64,000 bases of DNA from assembly GCA_019423755.1 (NCBI GenBank), contig JAHZAU010000005.1, forward strand, positions 67,790 through 131,789, written 5' to 3'. The notes beneath the pieces were generated by a model, which did not search any database, was not told the DNA's origin, and saw only the letters and a program-made list of their open reading frames with translations. Origin of the DNA: Oscillospiraceae bacterium (GTDB taxonomy: Bacteria; Bacillota; Clostridia; Oscillospirales; Ruminococcaceae). Position 1 is the stretch's first letter. Every line of letters starts with the position of its first letter. The position numbers and the translations under genes are program-made. Below are positions 1 to 7,670 of this stretch, piece by piece.

Positions 1-355
1 AACCGCTGTGGGACATGTTGCTCATGCCGACAACAGCAACGCCGTTCTTCTTGGCCATCTCGATGGCCTTCTTCATGCCTTCCACAGCGACCACATAGCC
101 GATGCCGTTGTCGCCGTCAAAAATACCGGAGCAGGGGCCGGTTTCCTTCCAGGTGAAGTTCGGTTTGGTGGTGATGCCGCCCTTGAAGATACGCTCGCTG
201 TAGTATTCCACGCGGACTGCGCCGTGGGAAGCGTAGCCTCTCTCGTGGGACCAGGTCAGGATCTCCGCGGTAACTTCAGCGTGTTCCTCGCTGAGGCCGG
301 CAGCCATCATCTTGTTCTTCATCAGGGTTTTCAGTTCGTTGCGGGAAAGTTTCAT
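1..355 (-). CDS. allD: Ureidoglycolate dehydrogenase (AllD), N-terminal part only
   Basis: This oxidises (S)-ureidoglycolate to oxalurate with NAD(P)+ in allantoin breakdown. Only the first 118 residues lie in the window; the gene runs off the left edge. The start MKLSRNELKTLM, the SHGAVRVEYY stretch (residues 43-52) and MSHSG (114-118, His116 being the expected catalytic base) match the malate/L-lactate dehydrogenase-like family, and closely match what I recall of E. coli AllD. The ATG at 353-355 follows an AGGAGG at 362-367. It is transcribed away from the hydrolase/allH pair on the other strand, so 356-574 is a divergent promoter region. Related family members act on malate, lactate or sulpholactate, but the presence of allE nearby favours AllD. 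Confidence 0.88.
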   Translation of the reverse strand, partial: MKLSRNELKTLMKNKMMAAGLSEEHAEVTAEILTWSHERGYASHGAVRVEYYSERIFKGGITTKPNFTWKETGPCSGIFDGDNGIGYVVAVEGMKKAIEMAKKNGVAVVGMSNMSHSG

Positions 356-574
356 GGTTAGCCTCCTGTGCAGGTATTTTTAAGAAAAATGCCCATAATT
401 TTTTCAAATTTACCTTTTGATTATGTCAAAATGGCCTTTCTCTTTCAATCGCCACCGTGGACAAACCGTCAAAAACTTTTTGTCTACCGTGCATCATCTA
501 TTTCCGGTATACTAAAGGTAAAAGACAAGACCCAGGCCTTGCTATACCAATTCTTCCCCAAGGAGTGTGCAACT

Positions 575-1423
575 ATGTATCGGACCGAGCAATGGCGTCT
601 GCCCCCGCAGCTGGGAGAACGCCCGCTAACCCGCTATACCCCCGCCGAAGCCGCGCCCTGCGCCCGGCTGCTGTATTTCCACGGCGGCGGCCTGCTGTAC
701 GGCTCCCGGGAGGACCTGCCCGAAGGGCACATCCGGCTGTTTACCGACGCCGGTTACGAGATCCTGGCCTTTGACTACCCGCTGGCCCCCGCCGCCGGGC
801 TGGATGAGATTTTAGGCTTTGTGCGCTCCGCTGTGTCCTGGGCGGCCGCCGGGCAGCTCCCCTGGTCGGACCAGCCGCTGCCCTACGCCCTGTGGGGCCG
901 CTCCGCCGGAGCCTACCTCTGCCTGCTCACCGCCGCCTACGGCGAGCTGCAGCCCCGGCCCTTTGCCCTGCTCTCCTACTACGGCTACGGCTTTTTGTGC
1001 GACGGGTGGTTCTCCCGCCCCAGCCGCCACTACCTGAGCCTGCCCCGGGTGGACGCTTCCTGCCTTGCGGACAGCTCCTCCGGCTCGGAAGGCTCCCTGC
1101 AGACCCACTTCCAGCGCTACGTTTACGCCCGGCAGACCGGCTGCTGGACCTCCCTGCTCTTTACCGGCCGGGAAAAGGACTTCTACCTGCGGGGCACCCT
1201 GCGGGCCTGCGACCGCCTGCCCTGCCCCCTCTTTGCCGCCCACGCCACCAACGACCCGGACGTCCCCTTTGAGGAGTTTTTGGCCCTCTGCCAGCGCTAC
1301 CTGCCCCAGCGGTTCATCGTCAGCGGCGATGTCCACGACTTCGACCGCCTGGAATCCTATCCCTTTGCCGACGCGCTGGGCAAACAGTCCCTGGCGTTTT
1401 TGCAGCGGCATCTGCCCCACTAA
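575..1423 (+). CDS. Alpha/beta hydrolase, function unknown, next to the AllH-type gene
   Basis: A 282-residue cytoplasmic alpha/beta-hydrolase with no signal peptide. It shows an HGGG oxyanion-hole motif (residues 36-39), a nucleophile elbow GRSAG with Ser110, an acidic residue at 227 or 229 (NDPD) and His254 in a DVHDFD motif, so the triad looks complete and of esterase/lipase type. The reading frame is open from 368, but ATG 575 is chosen because AAGGAG precedes it by about 9 nt. It is followed 24 nt later by the AllH-type gene with its own AAAGGAG site, so the two are likely co-transcribed. The substrate is not known; the neighbourhood suggests an ester or amide of ureide metabolism. A general carboxylesterase is equally possible. 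Confidence 0.8.
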   Translation: MYRTEQWRLPPQLGERPLTRYTPAEAAPCARLLYFHGGGLLYGSREDLPEGHIRLFTDAGYEILAFDYPLAPAAGLDEILGFVRSAVSWAAAGQLPWSDQPLPYALWGRSAGAYLCLLTAAYGELQPRPFALLSYYGYGFLCDGWFSRPSRHYLSLPRVDASCLADSSSGSEGSLQTHFQRYVYARQTGCWTSLLFTGREKDFYLRGTLRACDRLPCPLFAAHATNDPDVPFEEFLALCQRYLPQRFIVSGDVHDFDRLESYPFADALGKQSLAFLQRHLPH

Positions 1424-1447
1424 TCCGCGAGAAAGGAGCCTTCCGCC

Positions 1448-2305
1448 ATGGAGCCGACCATCACCACCCTGACGGCCTTCGGCCAAGCACGCCTTAAGCG
1501 CCATCCGACCGGTACCGTCCACTCGGTCTACCGCAAGACGGTCAACCTCTGTCTCGGTGGCCAGCTGCTGGCGCTGCAGGCGGCAGGCTCCCCTCTCTCC
1601 CCCATCAGCCTGCTCACCGATCTGGAAGAAGCGGCCCTGGCCGCCCTTCCCCTTGCCATGGGGGACCCGGTGCGCCTGGTGGGGGATATTTTGCAGGTGG
1701 GGGGCTGCCGCTTCTCCCTGCGGGGGGCTGCGGTGCGCTCCCTAGCCCTTTCCCCGGCCCGTCCGGAGGACCTGACCGAGCTTGCCGCCCGGCTGCAGCA
1801 GGCGCTGGCACAGCGCCGCCCCGGCGGCTTGGAGCCGCTGCTCCTTTCGGACGCCCCCTTTGCGGAAGAACCGCTCTTCCTCACCGCGGCCCGCCGCCGT
1901 CTGGAAGGGGTGGGGCGCGCCCTGCTGGCCTCCGACTGGTCCGGCGCTGCTGCCGGTCTGGGGGGCCTGGTGGGCCTTGGCCCGGGGCTGACCCCCAGCG
2001 GCGACGACTTCCTCTGCGGCATGCTGGCCGGTCTTTTGCTGGCCGGTCTGTGGCAGCATCCCTTTGCCGGCTGCCTCATGCGGCAGATCGCCTCCCGCCT
2101 GCCGGACACTAACGCCATCTCCGCTGCCTTTTTGCAGTGTGCTCTGGAAGGCCAATACAGCGAAGCGGTGGTACAGCTTTCCACCCTGCCGCCGGTGGAG
2201 GAGATTTTGACGGCCTTCTCCGCCATCGGCCACTCCTCCGGCAGCGACACCCTTTGCGGGGTCCTTTACCTGCTGGAACGGCGCGGCGCGCTGCTGGCCG
2301 GATAA
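1448..2305 (+). CDS. allH: AllH-type (DUF2877) protein, probable oxamate carbamoyltransferase subunit
   Basis: A 285-residue protein with the two signatures of the DUF2877 family: GLGPGLTPSGDD at 176-187 and IGHSSGSDTLCG at 260-271. In E. coli this family (YlbF) sits beside fdrA and ylbE, and these proteins have been assigned to oxamate carbamoyltransferase, which phosphorolyses oxalurate to oxamate and carbamoyl phosphate. Here it lies beside allD and allE, which supports that role. FdrA and AllG partners are not in the window; they may lie to the left. ATG 1448 follows AAAGGAG at the usual spacing. The gene ends just before a bidirectional terminator. The family call is firm, the enzymatic role is inferred from context. 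Confidence 0.75.
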   Translation: MEPTITTLTAFGQARLKRHPTGTVHSVYRKTVNLCLGGQLLALQAAGSPLSPISLLTDLEEAALAALPLAMGDPVRLVGDILQVGGCRFSLRGAAVRSLALSPARPEDLTELAARLQQALAQRRPGGLEPLLLSDAPFAEEPLFLTAARRRLEGVGRALLASDWSGAAAGLGGLVGLGPGLTPSGDDFLCGMLAGLLLAGLWQHPFAGCLMRQIASRLPDTNAISAAFLQCALEGQYSEAVVQLSTLPPVEEILTAFSAIGHSSGSDTLCGVLYLLERRGALLAG

Positions 2306-2323
2306 TCCAGAAAAAGAAAAAAA

Positions 2324-2353
2324 AGTCTGGTCTCGTTTACACGAGATCAGACT
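2324..2353. terminator. Bidirectional terminator between the AllH-type gene and pucR-like gene
   Basis: A 13-bp stem (2324-2336 with 2341-2353, one G-U pair) has a TTAC loop, an A-run on its left and a T-run on its right. It can end transcription of the two convergent genes from both sides. Confidence 0.85.
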
Positions 2354-2374
2354 TTTTTGTTAGCCTGAGGGGGG

Positions 2375-3997
2375 TTACTGGGCGTGCTCGGTGAGCATCA
2401 GTGCCAGCTGGATCTGGAAGCAGCTGGACATATCCGAAAGATCGATGTTTAAAATCTCCTCACACTTTTTGATGCGGTACTTGATGGTATTGCGGTGGAG
2501 GAACATGGTCTCCGCCGTTTTGGTGATGCTGCTGTTGCAGAACAGATAGGTGTACAGCGTCTTGCGCAGCTCCTCCTCCATCTGGTTGCCGGGGTAGGCC
2601 AGCTCCTTTAAGGTCAGCTCGCAGATGCCCCGGATCTCCCGCTCGGGGATGAAGCGGAACAGCTCCATCATGTTTTTGGGCCGGTAGGTCAGCAGGAAGG
2701 GATGCCCCTTGTCCGGGATGCCGTCCGCCATGCAGCGTTCGGCCTCCACCACCGAGCTTACCAGATTGAGCGGTGAGGACACCGCGCCGCCCTGGGCCGC
2801 CACCATGGGATAGCCGAACTTCTGCAGGATCATCTGGTAGATCTCCTCCAGCCGTTCCAGATAGGCGCTGCTGCTGCCCTGGATCAGGCAGACATACCGC
2901 CACTTGGACTGCTGGGGGAAGATAAGGATGTCGTTTTCGTCCTGCAGCAGCTGACGCACCCAATCGTAAATGAGGATGTACTGCTCCTCCTTTTTGGAGA
3001 AGTTGACGGTGTTGAATTTCCGCTGCTCCCCCTGCCCGATATCCAGCAGGATGATGCGGTATTCTCCGGCGCGCTTGAGACCGTAAAACTCGCCCAGGGT
3101 CAGCACCTGGCGCTCGTTCCAGCAGCGGCGCTCCAACTGTTCCAGCAGAAAACGCAGGTACTCCTCCGCCTGCTGCATCTCGTTGTACTTGACGTACAGA
3201 TCCCGGTAGAAGTACAGCTCCAACACCAGGATCACCTGGTCCAGCAGCAGCAGGTGTTCGGTGGCGCCGCCGGGCTCAAAGTCCCACACCACCATGTAAT
3301 TGGTGTTGCGGCCCACGCCCTTGATGGGGTAGACGCAGAAGGACACCCCGTCCTGATGGTAGCAGGAAAAGGACGCCTGGTCCAGCGACGGGTCCTCCTC
3401 CATCCACTGGCGCATGCGCTGCACTGTCTGTTCCCGATCGGGGCGGTTGTACAGGTAGCTGTACTCCACCACATTGCCGAACAGGTCCAGGATCATCACC
3501 GGCCGCTTGAGGATCATGGAGATATTCTGCACGATGCTCTTGACCGAAGCGCCCTGCAAAATCAGGTTGGACACCTTCTGCTGAGCGTTGAGGGCGCGGA
3601 CCATGACGGCGTTCTGGCTGTTCCAAATAAAGGAAAGCACCTCCTGGTACACCTCGCCCAGGGTCTTTTCCATGGGGATGCGCAGCAGCGGGATGCCCAG
3701 CTCGTCGGCCTTGCGCAGCACCTGGTCGTCCAGCTTGTGGATAAAGCGGCCCAGCTTGATGGCCACTGCCGCGCAGGAACGCTGACTCAGGTCCTCCAAC
3801 AGCTGGCACAACCGCTCCGGCTGGTCCTTGAAGGCCATACCGGTGAGCAGCAGCAGAGTATTGGGCGGGATATAGCGGGCCACATCGGGAGTCTCGGTGG
3901 ACTCCACGGTGGACACCGTCCGGGAGCAGTCCACGCCTGGGTTGAGTACCGTCAGATACTGAAATTCCTCCCGGCCGAGGATATCCTGAAGCTCCAA
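2375..3997 (-). CDS. PucR-family transcriptional regulator of purine/ureide catabolism
   Basis: A 540-residue regulator. The N-terminus (MELQDILGREEFQYLTVLNP, residues 1-20) is the start of a PucR sensor domain. The C-terminus (about 482-522) has the PucR helix-turn-helix with the NTIKYRI motif. The frame is open further upstream to 4162, but a TTG at 3995-3997 is chosen because GGAGG lies about 9 nt before it and the residues after it begin the family domain; upstream residues look untranslated. B. subtilis PucR controls allantoin and urate genes, so this protein probably senses a ureide and controls allE, allD and neighbours. It lies downstream of allE in the same direction, separated by hairpins. 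No operator sequence could be assigned. Confidence 0.85.
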   Translation of the reverse strand: MELQDILGREEFQYLTVLNPGVDCSRTVSTVESTETPDVARYIPPNTLLLLTGMAFKDQPERLCQLLEDLSQRSCAAVAIKLGRFIHKLDDQVLRKADELGIPLLRIPMEKTLGEVYQEVLSFIWNSQNAVMVRALNAQQKVSNLILQGASVKSIVQNISMILKRPVMILDLFGNVVEYSYLYNRPDREQTVQRMRQWMEEDPSLDQASFSCYHQDGVSFCVYPIKGVGRNTNYMVVWDFEPGGATEHLLLLDQVILVLELYFYRDLYVKYNEMQQAEEYLRFLLEQLERRCWNERQVLTLGEFYGLKRAGEYRIILLDIGQGEQRKFNTVNFSKKEEQYILIYDWVRQLLQDENDILIFPQQSKWRYVCLIQGSSSAYLERLEEIYQMILQKFGYPMVAAQGGAVSSPLNLVSSVVEAERCMADGIPDKGHPFLLTYRPKNMMELFRFIPEREIRGICELTLKELAYPGNQMEEELRKTLYTYLFCNSSITKTAETMFLHRNTIKYRIKKCEEILNIDLSDMSSCFQIQLALMLTEHAQ

Positions 3998-4036
3998 AAC
4001 CGCCTTCCTCCTTTCTTTCTTGTCTGTTTGGGGATG

Positions 4037-4052
4037 CCGCAGCAAGCTGCGG
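4037..4052. repeat. Small perfect hairpin in the pucR-like leader
   Basis: CCGCAGC and GCTGCGG form a perfect 7-bp stem with an AA loop, about 40 nt upstream of the TTG start of the PucR-family gene. It would sit in the 5' untranslated RNA. Its function is unknown. Confidence 0.45.
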
Positions 4053-4144
4053 GATTTTTCTATTCTATTATCATAACACCTTATAACAAAATTGAAAAGT
4101 CCCAAATTGCATCCCTTGTGCAGATTCCCCGGACACAAAGCAAA

Positions 4145-4178
4145 CTCCCCCCAAGGAGGCAAGCCTCCTTAGGGGGAG
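4145..4178. repeat. Long inverted repeat between allE and the pucR-like gene
   Basis: A 16-bp left arm (4145-4160) and right arm (4163-4178) differ at one position and are separated by only AA. No T-run follows on either side, so it is not a standard terminator. A second GC-rich inverted repeat (around 4196-4230) lies next to it. It may be an mRNA-stabilising hairpin at the allE 3' end or a copy of a genomic repeat. Confidence 0.6.
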
Positions 4179-4235
4179 CGGAAGGGTTATCATCGCCGGG
4201 CCGGGAGTTGGAGGCCCGGGGGCCGGCGGAGTAGT

Positions 4236-5027
4236 TTACAGTGCGATGTCGCGGTTGCAGTCTTTGGAGTAGATGTAGGCGAACATCTCGTCTCTGCCTA
4301 CGCCATAGGCTGCCTGCGGGCAGTATGCGCTCATGAACAGGTAGTCGCCCTTCTTCACCGGTACCCAATCGGTATCCAGCACGTACATACCCTCACCAGA
4401 GTAGATGTAAGCGCCGTGCTCCTGGACATGGGTCTCGATGTAGCCGTGGCAAGCGCCGGGCTTGAAGGCCAGGATGTGGAAGTTCATGTCGAAGCCCAGG
4501 TTGGTAGCAGCGGGCAGGAAGTCCTTGACCAGAACGTCCTCCATGCCTTCGTAGTGGACCCACTCCACATCGTTGATGTTGCCAACAACGGTGTGAGCCT
4601 CAAAGCCCTCTACGGGCTCGTATACTCTCTTGTACAGGAAGCAGCGAGCCTTGGTGTCGCCCACGTTTTCAAAGTGCAGCTGGGTGCCAGCGGGGCAGAA
4701 GATGTAGCCGCCGTCGGTCAGCTGGGCAGACTCTTTTTCGTTCCAGGCTTTGACGGTGCCCTCGAAGACGTAGAAGAATACTTCCTCATGGGGTTTGCCG
4801 AAGCCCACGGTGTTGCCGCCCTTGGGCTCCACGCCTACCAGGTAGTCCACGAAGGATGCGCCCATCTTGGGAGAAGCCAGGATGGTGATCTCGCAGCCAG
4901 TGAAGCCGGGGATGGTGTTTTTCACGATGCCATCGGGCTCGATGACAGCGTAGTTGCCTTTTTTGATGATGGAACGGGTTGCCAGCAGATCTTTGCGGTA
5001 ACCGGTTGCGCCGTTGAGATAACTCAT
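4236..5027 (-). CDS. allE: (S)-ureidoglycine aminohydrolase
   Basis: This releases ammonia from (S)-ureidoglycine to give (S)-ureidoglycolate, the substrate of AllD. The 263-residue protein has two cupin domains. The second carries the metal ligands expected for the family in HGYIETHVQEHGAY: Glu198, His200 and His204, with Gln238 further on. Large stretches, including the C-terminal YIYSKDCNRD, match my memory of E. coli AllE. ATG 5025-5027 is chosen over an ATG 18 nt upstream because GGAGG sits just before it and the protein then begins MSYLNG as in the family. It follows the MFS gene by 59 nt and is likely in its operon. Confidence 0.95.
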   Translation of the reverse strand: MSYLNGATGYRKDLLATRSIIKKGNYAVIEPDGIVKNTIPGFTGCEITILASPKMGASFVDYLVGVEPKGGNTVGFGKPHEEVFFYVFEGTVKAWNEKESAQLTDGGYIFCPAGTQLHFENVGDTKARCFLYKRVYEPVEGFEAHTVVGNINDVEWVHYEGMEDVLVKDFLPAATNLGFDMNFHILAFKPGACHGYIETHVQEHGAYIYSGEGMYVLDTDWVPVKKGDYLFMSAYCPQAAYGVGRDEMFAYIYSKDCNRDIAL

Positions 5028-5086
5028 GTGATTTCCTCCAATCAATCTTTGGGTCTTATGATATCGTAGGAAGCGAAATCGTAAGC

Positions 5087-6319
5087 TTATGCTTTTTTAC
5101 GGCCTGCGTTGGAAAGCAGGAAGAATACCGTACCAGCCAGCAGCAGAGCCGCGCCGATATAGAAGCCGACTACGCCGGAACCGGTAACGTCGATGATCTT
5201 ACCAGTGAGGGCAGGAGCGACAACGGAAGAAGACATACCGAAGAAGTTGAGCACGCCCAGGGTGGTAGCCACGCTCTTGGGGTCAGCTCTGTCGGATACG
5301 TAGGAGATGAGGACCGGGTCCACAGCCATTTTGCCCAGGAAGCCGTACAGCAGCAGGATGAGAGACAGCAGCAGGGCGTTGGGAGCGAACATGGAAACAG
5401 CAACCAGAACGAAGGATACCACTTCCAGGAAGGTGATGATGTTTGCTTTCTTGTCGCGCTTCTTGTCGGACAGACGAGCGAAGTACAGCGCGCCAGGAAC
5501 AGCGGTAACAGAGATCATGGATACAACCAGACCTACCAGACCGCCGGAGACGCCGCGTTCGCTCTCCAGGAAGGAAGGCAGCCAGGTAACGATCATGTAG
5601 TAAGCGTAGCAGGTGGTGAAGTACAGCAGGTAGCAAGCGATCATGCCGATGCTCAGCAGGTTGCCCTTGCCCTTTTCCGCGGGCTGCTCGGACTTAACTT
5701 CTTCCACTTTGGGCTGTACGTTGGCGCGTTTTTCAGCCATGTTGTCCTTGATGGCAATAGCGAACCAGATAACCAGCAGCACGATGAGGCTGGCAGAGAT
5801 GGTAACCATGGTCTGCCAGGGCAGGTTCAGGGTCTTAACAATGAAGCTGGAGCCGTTCATACCGAGGATCATACCGAGAGCAGAACCACTGTTGACGATA
5901 GCTGTTCCGACACCTTTCTTTTCCGGGGGCACATGAGCTGCAGTCAGGGAGAAGGCTGCGCCGTAGTAGGTGCCGCATCCGATACCGGCCAGCACGCTGC
6001 CGATGTAGATAGCAGTCAGGCTCTGCGCAGCGGCGATGCTGAAGGCGCCGGCAGCGAAGATCAGGAAGGCGGGGATCAGAACGCGCTTCTGGCCGAAGCG
6101 GTCAACCAGGAAACCGGACGGGATCTGCATGCCGGTATAACCGAAGTAATAGCAGCTGGAGATCAGGCCCATGGCGGTGTTGGTCTGTTCACCAATGGTA
6201 CCCTGGATTTCTGCGTAGATGGGAGAGAGCATGGAGCGGTAGATCCAGATAACCACCCAGCCCAAGCAGAATGTGAAAACAATTGTTTTCCAATATGCTT
6301 TCTTGATTTCTTTTGACAT
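5087..6319 (-). CDS. MFS transporter, likely for a ureide or purine-derived substrate
   Basis: A 410-residue major facilitator protein with about twelve hydrophobic segments, an RFGQKR motif between TM2 and TM3, and a charged central loop at roughly residues 200-225. ATG 6317-6319 follows AGGAGG at 6325-6330; an upstream in-frame ATG lacks such a site. It is the first gene of a probable operon with allE, so uptake of allantoin, allantoate or another ureide is likely. It is not the usual NCS1-type allantoin permease (AllW/PucI), so the substrate is inference only. Uptake of an unrelated organic anion cannot be excluded. Confidence 0.82.
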   Translation of the reverse strand: MSKEIKKAYWKTIVFTFCLGWVVIWIYRSMLSPIYAEIQGTIGEQTNTAMGLISSCYYFGYTGMQIPSGFLVDRFGQKRVLIPAFLIFAAGAFSIAAAQSLTAIYIGSVLAGIGCGTYYGAAFSLTAAHVPPEKKGVGTAIVNSGSALGMILGMNGSSFIVKTLNLPWQTMVTISASLIVLLVIWFAIAIKDNMAEKRANVQPKVEEVKSEQPAEKGKGNLLSIGMIACYLLYFTTCYAYYMIVTWLPSFLESERGVSGGLVGLVVSMISVTAVPGALYFARLSDKKRDKKANIITFLEVVSFVLVAVSMFAPNALLLSLILLLYGFLGKMAVDPVLISYVSDRADPKSVATTLGVLNFFGMSSSVVAPALTGKIIDVTGSGVVGFYIGAALLLAGTVFFLLSNAGRKKA

Positions 6320-6565
6320 AATGTTCCTCCTGTTCATCAGTCATATGCAACGATATACAAAACCAATAAAATGTATCCTCATTTCTCCCTGATTTCATTG
6401 ATTTTATTGGTTTTTCGCATATCATAATCATATATATTTTGCCCAAAAATATCATTGTCCACCACCTCCAATTCCAAAAATTTTTTTTGTGCATTCCCGT
6501 CAGCCTCCTCTCCCCCTTTTCCCTTTTCACTATTCATTTTTCACTATTCCCTTTTCCGCAAAGCA

Positions 6566-6593
6566 AAAGAACGTCCCGCGAGGGGCGTTCTTT
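6566..6593. repeat. Hairpin resembling the plsC terminator
   Basis: A 12-bp stem, AAAGAACGTCCC with GGGGCGTTCTTT, has one G-U pair and a GCGA tetraloop. Its arms are nearly the same as those of the terminator at 6735-6760, so this may be a duplicated terminator remnant. Confidence 0.5.
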
Positions 6594-6596
6594 CGT

Positions 6597-6622
6597 TAGT
6601 TGGCGCCTCCCGGCGCCAACTA
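6597..6622. repeat. Perfect 11-bp inverted repeat
   Basis: TAGTTGGCGCC (6597-6607) and GGCGCCAACTA (6612-6622) flank a TCCC loop. It lies only four bases from the preceding hairpin. The pair together could form tandem stem-loops or be part of a dispersed repeat. Confidence 0.55.
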
Positions 6623-6734
6623 GGCCCCCGCTGGCTGTTTCGCGCAAACTGCTTTCAATTAAAGGAAAATAAGACGCCCGCGTCGGTACCTATTTCCAAC
6701 TTCCTTACCTTATAAATAATACGGAAAACAAAAA

Positions 6735-6760
6735 AAGAACGCCCCATACCGGACGTTCTT
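6735..6760 (-). terminator. Terminator of plsC
   Basis: A 10-bp stem (6735-6744 with 6751-6760, one wobble pair) is followed on the minus strand by a T-run. It lies 27 nt after the plsC stop codon. Confidence 0.8.
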
Positions 6761-6786
6761 CTTTCTCTTTGCATTTCGTGCAGCGC

Positions 6787-7530
6787 TTATTCGTCCGCTG
6801 CTTCCTTCCGCTCCAATGGACCGGCCTGACAGATCATCTCCCGCAGGCGCTCGGGCAGGGCGCGGATCTCCTCCCGGCTCATGCCCTCGGTGGGGACCGG
6901 CGGCAGGCAGGTCACCTTCACCTTGGCCGGGCGGATCCACATATGGTTGCCCTCCATCAGGCGGTAGGAGCCGTCGATGCACACCGGCACGATGGGTACC
7001 CCCGCCCGGGTGGCCACCCGGATGGCCCCGGCCTTGAATTCCTTCACCGGACCGCCCTTGCTGCGAGTCCCTTCCGGAAAGATTACTACAGAATATCCCT
7101 TCTGTAATAGGTTTTGGGCCTCTTTCAGCACCTCCATGGACTGGCGGGCGTCGTCCCGCTGCAAAAACAGGCAGTTCAGCTCCCGCATCCAGCTGCGGAT
7201 CAGCGGCAGTTTTTCGATCTCCGCCTTGGCGATGATGGGGTTGGGCTTGTCCAGACAGGTGAGCATCAGCGGGATGTCAAAGTACCCCTGATGGTCCGCC
7301 ACGAACACCACCGGCCCCTCTGGGATGTTCTCCTGGCCTTCCACCGTCACCTGCGCCCCGGCCAGCCGCAGCAGCCGCCGCGCCCAGCGGTCCACGTTCT
7401 CCCGCACCAGACGGTCGTGCTCCTCCACCCGGCCTTCCTCACGCAGCCGGCGGGCCTTTTTCAGGCGGGGCATCACCAGCAGCAGGTACATCCAAAAATA
7501 AGCAAACCACACCAAGGTCCGCATCTGCAT
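6787..7530 (-). CDS. plsC: 1-acyl-sn-glycerol-3-phosphate acyltransferase
   Basis: This adds the second acyl chain to lysophosphatidic acid in membrane phospholipid synthesis. The 247-residue protein has an N-terminal hydrophobic segment (about 7-20), the HX4D catalytic motif as HQGYFD (His80, Asp85) and the substrate-binding FPEGTR (151-156). Two starts are possible: ATG 7528-7530 lies only three bases after AGGAG, whereas ATG 7522-7524 has better spacing, so the protein may be two residues shorter. It appears to be monocistronic with its own terminator. Confidence 0.9.
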   Translation of the reverse strand: MQMRTLVWFAYFWMYLLLVMPRLKKARRLREEGRVEEHDRLVRENVDRWARRLLRLAGAQVTVEGQENIPEGPVVFVADHQGYFDIPLMLTCLDKPNPIIAKAEIEKLPLIRSWMRELNCLFLQRDDARQSMEVLKEAQNLLQKGYSVVIFPEGTRSKGGPVKEFKAGAIRVATRAGVPIVPVCIDGSYRLMEGNHMWIRPAKVKVTCLPPVPTEGMSREEIRALPERLREMICQAGPLERKEAADE

Positions 7531-7609
7531 CCGCTCCTCTTCCTAATAAGATACCATCCTATTGTACCACCAGCGGCCGCCGCTGTCAAAGGCGCCCCCT
7601 ACGCAGAAA

Positions 7610-7640
7610 AACGCCCCCGAAGGCGGCCTTCGGGGGCGTT
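7610..7640 (-). terminator. Terminator of the first OppA-type gene
   Basis: A perfect 14-bp stem, 7610-7623 with 7627-7640, has a CGG loop. On the minus strand it is followed by TTTTT. It lies 31 nt beyond the stop of the gene at 7671. Confidence 0.9.
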
Positions 7641-7670
7641 ACCCATTACAAAGCGTAATATCCGGGAAGA

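Larger units (their letters stand above)
6320..6786. other. Intergenic region upstream of the MFS-allE operon
   Basis: No convincing gene is seen in these 467 bases. The right half holds two strong hairpins (6566-6622) and the plsC terminator. The left half is AT-rich and should contain the promoter of the MFS-allE operon, but I could not pick a -35/-10 pair with confidence. Confidence 0.6.

Noticed and set aside
5087..6319. Allantoin permease (AllW/PucI)
   Set aside because: The protein is of the MFS type, not the NCS1 type; the link to ureides comes only from its neighbours.
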